DNA of 64,000 bases from Salipiger mangrovisoli (GCF_015223355.1 NZ_JADFFK010000008.1:62001-126000); one strand, 5' to 3'. Counted from the stretch's first letter, positions 1-11,692 are shown. Translations and numbers: made by a program. Notes: generated by a model not told the origin, from the letters alone.

Positions 1-960
1 GACATCCAGCCGGACCAGATCGAGGGCTTCAAGGCGCGGCTCGCGCATGACCCGGCGGTCAGCCGTGTCGACACCGCGCCGATGCTGCGCGGCGTGGTCA
101 CCCAGATCAACGGGCGCGACGCGCGCGAGGTGGCGGGCGGGCACTGGGTGGTGCGTGGAGATCGCGGCATCACCTACGCCGCACAGCCCGACGAGCGGAC
201 CAAAGTCACGGCGGGCGAGTGGTGGCCCGAGGATTATTCCGGCCCGCCGCAGGTCAGCTTTGCCGCCGAGGAGGCCGAGGAGATCGGCCTGAAGCTCGGC
301 GACGAGATCACCCTCAACATCCTCGGTCGCGACATCACCGCGACGATCACCAGCTTCCGCGAAGTGGATTTCTCGACCGCCGGGATCGGCTTCGTCATGT
401 CGCTGAACCCCTCGGCGCTGGCCGGGGCGCCGCACACCTGGATCTCCACCGTCTACGCCGAGCCACAGGCCGAGGCGGCGATCCTGCGCGATCTGGCCAA
501 TGCCTACCCCAATATCACCGCAATCCGTGTCCGCGACGCCATCGACCGCGTCTCGGAATTGCTCGAAGGCGTGGCGGGGGCGATCCGCTGGGGCGCGGCG
601 GCAACTCTGCTGACCGGCTTCCTGGTGCTGATCGGCGCGGCTTCGGCCGGCGAGGCGGCGCGCAGCTACGAGGCGGCGGTGCTGAAGACCCTCGGCGCGT
701 CGCGGGCGCGCATCCTCCAGAGCTTTGCCCTGCGCTCGGCGCTGCTCGGCGCGGCGGCGGGCGCGGTGGCACTGGGCGCGGGCATCCTCGGTGGCTGGGC
801 GGTGAGCCATTTCCTGATGGAGACGGAGTTCGACGTCATGTGGGGCTCGGCCCTCGGCATCATCCTTGGTGGCGCGCTGGCGACGCTGCTGGCGGGGCTG
901 GCCTTTGCCTGGCGACCGCTGTCGGCAAGACCCGCGCGGGTTCTGCGGGCGCGCGAGTAA
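1..960 (+). CDS. FtsX-like ABC transporter permease, 3' part
   Basis: The reading frame is open from the first base, so the 5' end lies outside the window and about 319 C-terminal residues are seen. The protein has an extracytoplasmic region followed by a last block of membrane helices: a hydrophobic segment just before a cytoplasmic stretch containing AAVLKTLGASRARI, then two more hydrophobic segments and a short basic tail. That alternation and the KTLGAS-type loop are characteristic of the FtsX/MacB permease superfamily, close to YbbP-type permeases that pair with a YbbA-type ATPase. The ATPase gene would be expected upstream, outside the window. The substrate cannot be inferred. The product is an inner-membrane protein. 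Family assignment is firm; the YbbP sub-assignment is inference. Confidence 0.85.
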   Translation, partial: DIQPDQIEGFKARLAHDPAVSRVDTAPMLRGVVTQINGRDAREVAGGHWVVRGDRGITYAAQPDERTKVTAGEWWPEDYSGPPQVSFAAEEAEEIGLKLGDEITLNILGRDITATITSFREVDFSTAGIGFVMSLNPSALAGAPHTWISTVYAEPQAEAAILRDLANAYPNITAIRVRDAIDRVSELLEGVAGAIRWGAAATLLTGFLVLIGAASAGEAARSYEAAVLKTLGASRARILQSFALRSALLGAAAGAVALGAGILGGWAVSHFLMETEFDVMWGSALGIILGGALATLLAGLAFAWRPLSARPARVLRARE

Positions 961-1031
961 GCAGCTTGAACCTTGCGTCAGGGGCTGGCAGGTCTGACCT
1001 GACCCAAGGCTGCAAAGGACGGACCTGCCCA

Positions 1032-1913
1032 ATGACCGATTCCCTGCCGATGCCGATCTCGGCTCCGATCACCCCGGCGCAGCGGACCAGCATCCTCAAC
1101 CTGCTGCGCCGCGCCGCACGGGCCGAGATCCTGCCCCGCTTCCGCGCGCTCGATCCCTCCGAGATCTCGGAAAAGACCGGACGGCAGGACCTGGTGACCG
1201 CCGCCGACAAGGGCGCCGAGGCGATGATCGCCCGCGGACTGCAGCGCATGTATCCGCACGCGCTGATCGTCGGCGAGGAGGCGGTGGCCGAGCACCCCGA
1301 GATCCGCGACAGGATCGGCGACGCGGAACTGGCCTTCACCATCGACCCGGTGGATGGCACCTGGAACTACGCTCATGGGCTGGCGACCTTCGGCATCATC
1401 CTTTCGGCCACGCGCTTCGGCGTGCCGGTCTTCGGGATGATCTACGATCCGATCCTTGATGACGTGGTCATGGCCGAGACCGGCGGCCCGACCGAACTGG
1501 TCTTCCCGCGCCGCCGCCTTAGCCGGCACCTGACCGTCTCGCCCGGAGGGCCGCTCTCGGAGCTGCAGGGCTTCGTGCCGCTCTATCTTTTCCCCGAGGA
1601 CAAGCAGGCGCAGGTCGCCGCCGTGCTGCCGCGCTTCGAGCGCAGCCACACGCTGCGCTGTTCGGCCCACGAGTTCCGTCTCTTCGCGCAGGGTTCCGTG
1701 GACTTCCTCTTCTCGGCCCGGCTGACACCCTGGGACCACGCGGCCGGGGCGCTGATCTCGAAATGCGCGGGCGGCCACGTGGCAATGCTCGACGGCTCGG
1801 ACTACAACGCCAAGCTGCGCGACGGGGTCCTGCTCTGCGCCTCGAACAAGGAAACCTGGGAGCGTATCCGCGATGCCTTCTCCTTCTTGCTCGACCCGCC
1901 GACCGAAGGGTGA
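1032..1913 (+). CDS. Inositol monophosphatase family phosphatase (possible histidinol-phosphatase)
   Basis: A 293-residue cytoplasmic Mg2+-dependent sugar/alcohol phosphatase. The family's metal-binding motifs are present in order: GEE (about residue 80), DPVDGTWN (about 105) and WDHAAG near residue 238. The fold is shared by inositol monophosphatase, HisN-type histidinol-phosphatase and CysQ, and the sequence alone does not settle the substrate. The ATG at 1032 gives a normal N-terminus; the frame also stays open upstream through the preceding gene, but that part is out-of-frame read-through of the permease. A 71-bp gap separates it from the permease, and a strong terminator follows, so it is probably the last gene of its transcript. 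Confidence 0.85.
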   Translation: MTDSLPMPISAPITPAQRTSILNLLRRAARAEILPRFRALDPSEISEKTGRQDLVTAADKGAEAMIARGLQRMYPHALIVGEEAVAEHPEIRDRIGDAELAFTIDPVDGTWNYAHGLATFGIILSATRFGVPVFGMIYDPILDDVVMAETGGPTELVFPRRRLSRHLTVSPGGPLSELQGFVPLYLFPEDKQAQVAAVLPRFERSHTLRCSAHEFRLFAQGSVDFLFSARLTPWDHAAGALISKCAGGHVAMLDGSDYNAKLRDGVLLCASNKETWERIRDAFSFLLDPPTEG

Positions 1914-1943
1914 CGCGGCCGGAGAAACGACCGCGCGGAAATG

Positions 1944-1973
1944 AAAAGGGCGGAACCGAGGTTCCGCCCTTTT
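1944..1973. terminator. Intrinsic terminator, bidirectional
   Basis: A perfect stem of GGGCGGAAC and GTTCCGCCC around a CGAG loop, flanked by AAAA on the left and TTTT on the right, so it can act in both directions. It lies 30 bp after the phosphatase stop and beyond the 3' end of gcvP on the other strand. Confidence 0.85.
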
Positions 1974-1998
1974 GCCTTGAAAGCCTTCGGCTTGCCTC

Positions 1999-2063
1999 CG
2001 GCGGGGATATTTTTGCCTAGAAGAAGGTGCGGGCCTTTCTTCTGGGGTCAAATATCCCGGGGA
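1999..2063. repeat. Two facing copies of the dispersed 27-bp repeat
   Basis: One copy lies on the plus strand at 1999-2025 and one on the minus strand at 2037-2063, with a 11-bp GC-rich centre. Both carry the family core: GGGATATTT on the left, then about five variable bases, then AGAAGAA on the right. As an inverted pair they could fold into one large hairpin. The element sits in the 188-bp gap between the convergent phosphatase and gcvP genes. Seven other copies are in this window. Confidence 0.75.
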
Positions 2064-2100
2064 GCGCGAGGGGCTGGCCCCTCGCTTCAGGTCGCCCGCC

Positions 2101-4950
<2,850 letters not shown>

Positions 4951-5013
4951 GTGGTTCCGTCCCGAAACAGCAGGTTCAGCAGGAGAGAGGGGGCAAGGCG
5001 CGGCCCTGCCCCT

Positions 5014-5040
5014 TTCATTGTTCTTCAAATACGCACCGGC
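5014..5040 (-). repeat. Dispersed 27-bp repeat, degenerate copy
   Basis: On the minus strand it reads GCCGGTGCGTATTTGAAGAA, matching the first two thirds of the family, with a diverged 3' third. Palindromic GC-rich stretches lie on both sides (about 4988-5011 and 5047-5070). It lies between gcvH and gcvP. Confidence 0.55.
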
Positions 5041-5085
5041 CCTGCTTCGCCGCCATGCGCAGCGGCGGGGCAGGGCGCGGGGACA

Positions 5086-5445
5086 TCAGCCGATGAAGTC
5101 CTTGTAGGCGGCTTCGTCCATGAAGTCGTCGAGCGCCGAGAGGTCCTCGATCTTCATCTTGAAGAACCAGGCCTCGCCCTCGGGGTCGTCGTTGACCTTG
5201 GAGGGCTCGTCGGCGAGCGGGCTGTTCACCTCGACGATCTCGCCGTCGAGCGGGGCGAGGATGTCGGAGGCGGCCTTGACCGACTCGATCACCACGACCT
5301 CGTCATCCTTGCTGACCGTGGTGCCTTCTTCCGGCAGTTCCACGAACACCACATCGCCCAGCTGTTCGGCTGCATGTGCGGTGATGCCGACGACGACGAC
5401 ATCGCCCTCGACGCGGAGCCATTCGTGCTCTTCGGTAAATTTCAT
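5086..5445 (-). CDS. gcvH: Glycine cleavage system H protein
   Basis: A 119-residue lipoyl carrier that shuttles the aminomethyl group from the P-protein to the T-protein. The lipoylation lysine is K57 in [10 protein letters not shown], the usual H-protein context. The ATG at 5445 begins MKFTEEHEW, the conserved N-terminus, although the frame is open much further upstream. It starts 19 bp after gcvT and shares its promoter and riboswitch. Length and motifs are normal. Confidence 0.97.
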   Translation of the reverse strand: MKFTEEHEWLRVEGDVVVVGITAHAAEQLGDVVFVELPEEGTTVSKDDEVVVIESVKAASDILAPLDGEIVEVNSPLADEPSKVNDDPEGEAWFFKMKIEDLSALDDFMDEAAYKDFIG

Positions 5446-5464
5446 CGTGCTGTCCCTGTCTGTG

Positions 5465-6592
5465 TCAGCGTTTGTAGGTCTGGGTGACGAAGGGCATTTC
5501 GGCCACTTCGAGGGCGAGCCGCTTGCCGCGCAGCTCGCCGAATAGCTTGGTGCCGGGGGCGGCGTGGTCAATGGCGACGTAGCCCATGGCGACCGGGGTG
5601 CCCGTGGTCGGCCCGAAACCGCCCGAGGTGACGCGGCCGATCGGGGTGCCGCCCTCTTCCTGTGCAAAAATTTCCACACCTTCGCGCATCGGGGCGCGGC
5701 CCTCGGGGCGCAGGCCGACGCGGGCGCGCGAAGCGCCAGTGTCGAACTCGGCGAGGATCTTCTCGGCACCGGGGAAGCCGCCCTCGCGGGCGCCACCGCT
5801 GCGGCGGATCTTCTGGATCGCCCAGGTCAGCGCCGCCTCGACCGGCGTGGTCGTGGTGTCGATGTCGTGTCCGTAGAGGCAGAGCCCGGCTTCGAGGCGC
5901 AGCGAGTCGCGGGCGCCAAGGCCGATGGGTTCGACATCGTCATGCGCCAGCAACGCGCGGGCGAGGTCGACCGCCTTGTCCTCGGGCACCGAGATCTCGA
6001 AGCCGTCCTCGCCGGTGTAGCCCGAGCGCGAGACCCAGCAGTCGGCGCCGACAAGCTCGACCGTGGCGACATCCATGAAGCGCATCTCGCGCACCGCGGG
6101 GTTGAGGCCGGCCAGCACGTCTTCGGCCGCCGGACCCTGCAGCGCCAGCAGCGCGCGGTCGCCGAGCAGCCGGGGCGTCACGCCCTTCGGCTCCAGTCCG
6201 GCGCGCATCAGCGCCATGTCCTCGGTCTTGCAGGCGGCGTTGACCACGACAAACAGGTGATCGCCACGGTTGGCGATCATCAGGTCATCCTCGATCCCGC
6301 CCGCGTCATTGGTGAAGAAGCCGTAGCGCTGGCGGTTCTCGGCCAGCCCGGCAATATTCACCGGCACCAGCGATTCAAGCGCCAGCGCGATGCGTTCCAC
6401 GCTGTCGCCGGACAGGATCACCTGCCCCATGTGGCTGACGTCGAACAGCCCGGCCCTCTCGCGCGTGTGCAGATGTTCCTTGAGCACTCCGAGCTTGTAT
6501 TGCACCGGCATCTCGTAGCCGGCAAAGGGCACCATCTTGGCGCCCAGCTCAATGTGCAAATCGTGTAATGGCGTGCGTTTCAGCTCGTCCAT
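5465..6592 (-). CDS. gcvT: Aminomethyltransferase, glycine cleavage T-protein
   Basis: A 375-residue tetrahydrofolate-dependent enzyme that releases ammonia from the aminomethyl-lipoyl H-protein and forms methylene-THF. The N-terminus has [20 protein letters not shown] and the middle has [10 protein letters not shown], both typical of GcvT. The ATG at 6592 has GGAG six to eight bases upstream; an in-frame extension to 6640 adds 16 residues not typical of the family. It is first in gcvT-gcvH-gcvP. A tandem glycine riboswitch fills the leader, so glycine should induce the whole set. Confidence 0.96.
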   Translation of the reverse strand: MDELKRTPLHDLHIELGAKMVPFAGYEMPVQYKLGVLKEHLHTRERAGLFDVSHMGQVILSGDSVERIALALESLVPVNIAGLAENRQRYGFFTNDAGGIEDDLMIANRGDHLFVVVNAACKTEDMALMRAGLEPKGVTPRLLGDRALLALQGPAAEDVLAGLNPAVREMRFMDVATVELVGADCWVSRSGYTGEDGFEISVPEDKAVDLARALLAHDDVEPIGLGARDSLRLEAGLCLYGHDIDTTTTPVEAALTWAIQKIRRSGGAREGGFPGAEKILAEFDTGASRARVGLRPEGRAPMREGVEIFAQEEGGTPIGRVTSGGFGPTTGTPVAMGYVAIDHAAPGTKLFGELRGKRLALEVAEMPFVTQTYKR

Positions 6593-6672
6593 GCGCTCCC
6601 CGATCCTCTCGGCCCGGAACGGCGCAGAGCCCCCGGACATTCCCCGCGCGGATCTCGCCCGCGCCCGAAATG

Positions 6673-6820
6673 CCCCCTCTGTCCTTTCGCCTGAGATCGT
6701 TATCCCTTCGGCGAGCGCTTGTCGCGCCTCTCTCCAGAGTTTCTAAGTGCCGCGAAGGTCCTTTGGCCTGAGAGTTTCCGGGGCGGTTGCTCCTTCGGCA
6801 CCGGCAAGCCGGTTCTCCCA
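6673..6820 (-). promoter_or_regulatory. Tandem glycine riboswitch
   Basis: Two aptamers follow each other on the minus strand. The first carries GCCGAAGGAGCAA and CTCAGGCCAAAGGAC, the second GCCGAAGGGATAAC and CTCAGGCGAAAGGACAGAG. These are the conserved core elements of the gcvT RNA family, joined by a short linker. The second aptamer ends about 80 nt before the gcvT start codon. Glycine binding is known to switch on gcv expression in most bacteria with this arrangement; whether control is transcriptional or translational is not clear here. Confidence 0.95.
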
Positions 6821-6839
6821 TCGCGATGGCGGTGAAACT

Positions 6840-6845
6840 ATTATA
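6840..6845 (-). promoter_or_regulatory. -10 element of the gcv promoter
   Basis: The minus strand has a perfect TATAAT just upstream of the first aptamer, placing the transcript start at about 6832. No good -35 hexamer is visible at the usual distance. The box overlaps the stop codon of the upstream Rrf2 gene. Confidence 0.6.
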
Positions 6846-7329
6846 CTTGCGCGACAGCCGCAAGCGCGCCCGTGGGGCGGGGAATCGAGCAGGCCTGGAC
6901 GGGCACGAGGATGTTGATCAGAGCGGCATTGCCGCAGACCAGCGCGTCGAGCGTGATCGGGTCGAGCGTGGCATAGAAGGCATTCGCCGCTTCCGAGAGC
7001 GCCAGTCGCAGCCGGCAGGCCTCGGTCAGCGGGCAGGTGTTGTCGGCATCGGCAAAGCATTCGGCCAGCGGCACGGGGGATTCGAGTGTGCGGAAGACCT
7101 CGCCGATCCGGATTTGATCGGCCGGTCGCGCCAGCTCCAGGCCGCCGTTGCGGCCGCGATGCGTGCTGAGAAAACCAAGCTGCGCCAATTGGTTGATAAC
7201 CTGTGCAAGGTGGTTTTCCGAGGCATTGCAGCACTTGGCAATCTCTGACTTCGTGACCAGGCGCCCGGTGTTCGCGGCACAATGCATCAGGACGCGGATC
7301 GCGATATTCGTTCTCTTGGTCACGCGCAC
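6841..7329 (-). CDS. Rrf2 family transcriptional regulator (RirA/NsrR-like, iron-sulfur type)
   Basis: A 162-residue winged-helix regulator. The helix-turn-helix and wing lie in residues 1-63 (SENHLAQVINQL, then RGRNGG). Three cysteines, C91, C99 and C105, have the C-x7-C-x5-C spacing that binds an iron-sulfur cluster in RirA- and NsrR-type proteins. The recognition helix resembles NsrR more, the cysteine spacing RirA, so the signal (nitric oxide, iron or redox) is undecided. The GTG at 7329 is chosen because AGGA lies about eight bases upstream and the protein then begins MRVTKRTNIAIR; the frame is open to 7437 but that part is not family-like. It is divergent from the gene at 7428, with an FNR-like box between them. 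Confidence 0.85.
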   Translation of the reverse strand: MRVTKRTNIAIRVLMHCAANTGRLVTKSEIAKCCNASENHLAQVINQLAQLGFLSTHRGRNGGLELARPADQIRIGEVFRTLESPVPLAECFADADNTCPLTEACRLRLALSEAANAFYATLDPITLDALVCGNAALINILVPVQACSIPRPTGALAAVAQV

Positions 7330-7390
7330 GGGAAATGTCCTCGCTTTGAATGAATGCCGGATTAGGTACAGGGTTAGGTCAAAGGTTGGA

Positions 7391-7404
7391 TTGACACATA
7401 TCAA
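7391..7404. promoter_or_regulatory. FNR/CRP-type palindrome
   Basis: TTGACACATATCAA differs from the FNR consensus (TTGAT, four bases, ATCAA) at one position. It lies 62 bp upstream of the Rrf2 start and 23 bp upstream of the gene at 7428. FnrL or a Dnr/NnrR-type protein could bind; spacing favours a role at the Rrf2 promoter. Confidence 0.55.
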
Positions 7405-7427
7405 TCGGACGGAAGAAAAAGCGCTAA

Positions 7428-7994
7428 ATGAGCACATCTTATTTTTTCGGATATGGGTCTCTGGTCAACCGCCGGACGCATGGATTCGCGCCCGCCCACC
7501 GCGCCACGGCTTCGGGCTGGCGTCGGGTCTGGGCACAGGTGCCGGGGCGGCCGGTGTCGCTGCTGACCGTCCTGCGTGACCCCAACTGCGAGATCGAGGG
7601 GCTGATCGCCCCGGTGGATGCAGACGGCTGGGCGGCGCTCGACCTGCGCGAGGCCTGCTACGACCGGACCGATGCGCTGCACGACGTGCGCCACCCTGAA
7701 CAGCCTGTGGAGGAGATGGCGATCTACGTGGTGCCCGAGGCTGACCGGATGTCGCCCGACGTCGATCACCCGGTGCTGTTGAGCTACCTCGACGTGGTGC
7801 TCCAGGGGTATCTGGTCGAATTCGGCAAGGAGGGGGCCGAACGTTTTCTTGCCAGCACGGCCAATTGGGACGCGCCGATCCTGAATGACCGCGCCGCGCC
7901 GCAATATCCCCGCGCGCAGAGCCTGACCGACGCCGAGCAACGATTTGTCGATGCGGCCCTGTCACGGCTCGGTGCAAAGGTCTTTGCCGAATGA
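7428..7994 (+). CDS. Gamma-glutamylcyclotransferase-like protein
   Basis: A 188-residue cytoplasmic protein with the GYGSL signature at residues 8-12, which forms the substrate loop of the gamma-glutamylcyclotransferase/AIG2-like fold. These enzymes release 5-oxoproline from gamma-glutamyl amino acids or glutathione. A glutamate in LDLREACYDR is in about the right place to be catalytic, but I cannot confirm it. It could alternatively be a ChaC-like relative. Its stop overlaps the next start by four bases (ATGA), so the two genes are probably translationally coupled. Confidence 0.75.
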   Translation: MSTSYFFGYGSLVNRRTHGFAPAHRATASGWRRVWAQVPGRPVSLLTVLRDPNCEIEGLIAPVDADGWAALDLREACYDRTDALHDVRHPEQPVEEMAIYVVPEADRMSPDVDHPVLLSYLDVVLQGYLVEFGKEGAERFLASTANWDAPILNDRAAPQYPRAQSLTDAEQRFVDAALSRLGAKVFAE

Positions 7995-9220
7995 CACCGC
8001 GCTGGCTTCTGCTGCTCTACCGGCTGTCCAAGCGGCTCGGGGTGCGGGTGCTGATGGGCGCAATCCTGGCGCTCGTCGCCGTGGCTTTGGCCCCTCTGTT
8101 CCAGGGCTTGATTCCCGACTGGATGAAAGAGCGCTTCGGTGCCGATGCGGTCACGCCGATCCTGTCGATCCTTGCCACCACGATGCTGACCGTCACCACT
8201 TTCTCGCTTTCGGTCATGGTGCAGGCCTTCCAGTCCGCCGCCAGTCAGGCTACACCGCGTGCCTACCGGCTGCACCTCGAGGACAGCACCGCGCAGACCG
8301 CGCTCGCGGCCTTCACCGGCACCTTCCTGTTCTCGCTCACTGCGCTCGTCCTGTTCAACGCCGGGCTCTACTCCGAGGAGTCGGCGGTGGTGATCTTCTT
8401 CCTGACCATCGCCAGCATCGTTGCGGTGATCGTCGCCATGCTGCGCTGGATTGGGCATCTGAGTGTCATGGGAAGCATGGACCACACGCTTGACCGCGTC
8501 GTGGAAAGCGCGCTGCCGCCGCTCGAGCGCGCCATGGCGCGCCCTTCGCTCGGTGCGGTTCCGCCCGAACGCGACCTGCCGTCGGGCGCGCTGGAGGTGC
8601 CTGCCGGTCGCGCGGGCTATGTGCAGTACATCAATTTCGAGCTGCTGGAAGAGACGCTGGCGGCGGCCGAGGCACAATTCCGGGTGATCGCCCATCCCGG
8701 CGCGCATCTGGTTCCGGGGATGCCGCTGGGCGTGGTGGCAGGAGGCCATGTCGCGACAGAGGATATTGCCCGATGCTTCACGCTCGGGGCCGAGCGGACC
8801 ATGGAACAGGATGCCCGCTACGGGGTGATGGTGATGAACGAGGTGGCGATCCGTGCCCTTTCGCCGGCGGTCAACGATCCGGGCACGGCGATCGACGTGG
8901 TGCAACGGCTGGAGCGGATGCTGATGGGGCTTGGGAGCCCCGACGCGGCGCCACCGGACTATCCGCACGTCCAGATGGCCCCCCTGAACCCGGCGCATCT
9001 TCTGGAAGACGGATTCTTCCCGCTGATCCGGGATGGCGCGGCGCGTCCCGAGGTCATCTCTTGCGTGCTGTCGGCGATGAAGGTGCTGCGCAGCGCCGAG
9101 TGGCCCGCGCTGGCCGAGGCGGCGGAGGCCACGCGAGCCTATACCTTTGCCCATGCCGAGGCCGCGCTGACGGTCGAGGCGGACCGGCGCTGGCTTGAGA
9201 GCAAGCGGCAAGAGGGCTGA
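7991..9220 (+). CDS. DUF2254 family membrane protein
   Basis: A 409-residue predicted inner-membrane protein of the DUF2254 family (function unknown). Four hydrophobic segments occupy roughly residues 18-40, 55-75, 98-118 and 128-150, and the remaining 260 residues form a soluble domain with TVTTFSLSVMVQAFQSAASQ in the second loop and PAVNDPGTAIDV later. Both are recurrent in this family. It overlaps the upstream cyclotransferase-like gene by four bases and ends before a bidirectional terminator. No experimentally known role can be named. Confidence 0.8.
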   Translation: MTPRWLLLLYRLSKRLGVRVLMGAILALVAVALAPLFQGLIPDWMKERFGADAVTPILSILATTMLTVTTFSLSVMVQAFQSAASQATPRAYRLHLEDSTAQTALAAFTGTFLFSLTALVLFNAGLYSEESAVVIFFLTIASIVAVIVAMLRWIGHLSVMGSMDHTLDRVVESALPPLERAMARPSLGAVPPERDLPSGALEVPAGRAGYVQYINFELLEETLAAAEAQFRVIAHPGAHLVPGMPLGVVAGGHVATEDIARCFTLGAERTMEQDARYGVMVMNEVAIRALSPAVNDPGTAIDVVQRLERMLMGLGSPDAAPPDYPHVQMAPLNPAHLLEDGFFPLIRDGAARPEVISCVLSAMKVLRSAEWPALAEAAEATRAYTFAHAEAALTVEADRRWLESKRQEG

Positions 9221-9251
9221 GGCGGCGCGCGTCGCTCTTGCCGGAGAAACG

Positions 9252-9279
9252 AAAAAGGCGGACCCGAGGGTCCGCCTTT
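9252..9279. terminator. Intrinsic terminator, bidirectional
   Basis: A stem of AAAGGCGGACCC and GGTCCGCCTTT around a short GAG loop, with A and T runs on either side. It separates the convergent DUF2254 and gltX genes. Confidence 0.85.
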
Positions 9280-9301
9280 CGCATCTCGGTAGGTGACGTG
9301 C

Positions 9302-10636
9302 TTACTTCGCCAGCGCCTTCGCCGGGATCTTTTCCAGCAGCGGCAGCACGTCGGCCATCTCGGGGCCACGCTCGAGTCCGGTCAGCGCCTTGCGCAGCGG
9401 CATGAAGAGCCCCTTGCCCTTGCGGCCAGTGGCCTCTTTCACCGCCTGGGTCCACGCGCCCCAGGTCTCGGTGGTGTAGGGGCCCTCGGGCAGCAGCGCC
9501 ATCGCGTCGGCGATAAAGGCGCGGTCCTCGTCGGCGATCAGCGGCTCGGCGCCATCGCGGAACAGCTGCCACCAGCCGGCGATGTCCTTGCGGGTCACGA
9601 TGTTCTCGCGCGCGACGTTCCAGAAGGCCTCCTGCTTTTCGGAGGGCACGCCGAGCGCGGTCAGCTCCTCGGCGACATCCGTCAGCGGCAGCTGGTGCAG
9701 CTTGCGCGCGGTCAGCGGGTAGAGGTCCTGCTCGTCGAACTTGGTCGGGGCCGCGCCGAACTGGCTCAGTTCGAAGCCCTCGGCGATCTCGTCCAGCGAC
9801 AGGCGCAGTTCCACCGGCTGGCTGGATCCCAGGCGCGCCATCAGCGACAGCAGCGCTTCGGGCTCGATACCCGCCTCGCGCAGGTCGCGGATCGACAGCA
9901 CGCCGAGGCGCTTCGACAGCGACTCGCCCTGCGGACCGGTGAGCAGCGAGTGGTGCGCAAAGCCCGGCGCGGTGCCGCCGAGCGCCTCGATGATCTGGAT
10001 CTGCGTCGCGGTGTTGGTGACGTGGTCCGAGCCGCGCACGATGTTCGTCACGCCCATGTCCATGTCATCGACCACCGAGGCCAGCGTGTAGAGGATCTGC
10101 CCGTCGCCGCGGATCAGCACCGGGTCCGACACCGAGGCGGCGTCGATCGAGATCGGGCCAAGGATGCCGTCGGTCCAGTCGATACGCTGCTGGTCGAGCT
10201 TGAAGCGCCACACGCCATTGCCGCGCTCGGCGCGCAGCTTGTCCTTCTCTGCGTCCGAAAGCTCCAGCGCGGCGCGGTCATAGACCGGCGGCTTGCCCAT
10301 GTTGAGCAGCTTCTTACGCTTGAGGTCGAGCTCGGTCGGGGTCTCGAAGGCCTCGTAGAACCGGCCCATGGCGCGCAGGTCGTCGGCGGCGGCATGGTAG
10401 CGGTCGAGCCGCGCGCTCTGTCGCTCCGTCTTGTCCCAGTGCAGGCCGAGCCATTCAAGGTCGCGCTTGATGCCGTCGACATACTCTTCCTTGCTGCGCT
10501 CGGCGTCGGTGTCGTCGATGCGCAGGATGAAGGTGCCGCCGGATTTGCGCGCGATCAGGTAGTTGAACAGCGCGGTGCGGAGGTTGCCCACATGGATGTG
10601 ACCGGTGGGCGACGGTGCGAAACGGGTGGTGGTCAT
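9302..10636 (-). CDS. gltX: Glutamyl-tRNA synthetase
   Basis: A 444-residue class I aminoacyl-tRNA synthetase that charges tRNA with glutamate. The N-terminus carries FAPSPTGHIHVGNLRTA, containing the HIGH-equivalent HVGN (residues 15-18), and the KMSKS equivalent is SLSKR near residue 238. The length is typical of the shorter alphaproteobacterial GltX, in which two paralogues often coexist and one may be a GluQ-type charger; which copy this is cannot be told. The ATG at 10636 has AGGAGG five bases upstream, which decides it over the in-frame ATG at 10651. Confidence 0.95.
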   Translation of the reverse strand: MTTTRFAPSPTGHIHVGNLRTALFNYLIARKSGGTFILRIDDTDAERSKEEYVDGIKRDLEWLGLHWDKTERQSARLDRYHAAADDLRAMGRFYEAFETPTELDLKRKKLLNMGKPPVYDRAALELSDAEKDKLRAERGNGVWRFKLDQQRIDWTDGILGPISIDAASVSDPVLIRGDGQILYTLASVVDDMDMGVTNIVRGSDHVTNTATQIQIIEALGGTAPGFAHHSLLTGPQGESLSKRLGVLSIRDLREAGIEPEALLSLMARLGSSQPVELRLSLDEIAEGFELSQFGAAPTKFDEQDLYPLTARKLHQLPLTDVAEELTALGVPSEKQEAFWNVARENIVTRKDIAGWWQLFRDGAEPLIADEDRAFIADAMALLPEGPYTTETWGAWTQAVKEATGRKGKGLFMPLRKALTGLERGPEMADVLPLLEKIPAKALAK

Positions 10637-10735
10637 GCTAGCCTCCTGCATACGCCGCTGGCAATTTCACAAGCGCGGCGGTTTGTCCAGTTCGCGGCCC
10701 TTGGCGAGGTGCCGATCCGGTGTATTCTCCGCGTC

Positions 10736-11692
10736 ATGAGAGACATTCTGACCGTCACGCTCAACCCCGCACTCGATCTGGCGACCACCACCGACCGCGT
10801 GGTGGCCGGCCCGAAGCTGCGCTGCGACACGCCGAGCGTCGATCCCGGCGGCGGCGGCATCAATGTCGCCCGGGTCGCCGCAGAGCTGGGTGGTCCGGCG
10901 CGGGCGTTTCTGGCGCTGGGGGGGCCGACGGGCATGCGGCTCGAAGCGGCGCTGGCCGAGCTGGGGCTGCCCATGGTGCGCATGCGCGCGCCGGGCGAGA
11001 CCCGCGAGAGCATGGCGGTGCACGACCGTCACAGTGGCGCGCAGTACCGGTTCGTCATGCCCGGCCCGGTCTGGCGAGAAAGCGACGTGCTGGACGCGCT
11101 CTCCTCGATTGCCAGCGCCGTGCATGAAGGTGGTATCGTCGTTCTCAGCGGCAGCCAGCCGCCGGGGGTGCCGGACGATTTCCCGGTGCAGTTGGCGCGC
11201 GCTCTGAAGGATCGCGGCGCCTGCTTGATCGTCGACACATCGGGGCCGGTGCTGGAGCACTTGGCGAGAGGCACCGATCCCGCGCCGGCCGTGCTGCGCA
11301 TGGACAGTATCGAGGCCGAGGAACTGGCCGGGCGACCGCTGATGACCCGCGCGGATTCGGCGCGGTTCGCGGCGGAGCTCGTGGCGCGCGGCGCGGCGGA
11401 GCGGGTGATCCTGGCGCGGGGCGCGGACGGCTCTGTCATGGCGGGGCCGGACGGGCTCTGGCAGGTGAGCGCGGCGAAAGTTTCGGTGCTCTCGGCGGTG
11501 GGCGCCGGCGACAGTTTCGTCGGGGCCTATGCCTACGGGATTTCCGGCGGTTTGGGCGCGCCCGAGGCGCTGGCGCTAGGCGCCGCCGCGGCGAGCGCGA
11601 CGGTGACCACGCCAGGGACGCGGCTCTGCACGCGGGCCATGGTACAGGGGCTGCTCGACCAATGCGGCGCAACCCGGATCGCGATGCGCTGA
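10736..11692 (+). CDS. PfkB family sugar kinase (1-phosphofructokinase / 6-phosphofructokinase 2 type)
   Basis: A 318-residue ribokinase-fold kinase. The N-terminus ILTVTLNPALDL and the substrate-loop GGGGINVAR are typical of the FruK/PfkB/LacC branch, and the C-terminal AVGAGDSFVGA carries the catalytic aspartate and anion hole. It should phosphorylate a sugar phosphate with ATP. No PTS or other sugar gene is adjacent, which weakens a FruK reading; 6-phosphofructokinase 2 is equally possible. The ATG at 10736 is divergent from gltX with a gap of 99 bp and no strong Shine-Dalgarno sequence is visible. Confidence 0.85.
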   Translation: MRDILTVTLNPALDLATTTDRVVAGPKLRCDTPSVDPGGGGINVARVAAELGGPARAFLALGGPTGMRLEAALAELGLPMVRMRAPGETRESMAVHDRHSGAQYRFVMPGPVWRESDVLDALSSIASAVHEGGIVVLSGSQPPGVPDDFPVQLARALKDRGACLIVDTSGPVLEHLARGTDPAPAVLRMDSIEAEELAGRPLMTRADSARFAAELVARGAAERVILARGADGSVMAGPDGLWQVSAAKVSVLSAVGAGDSFVGAYAYGISGGLGAPEALALGAAAASATVTTPGTRLCTRAMVQGLLDQCGATRIAMR

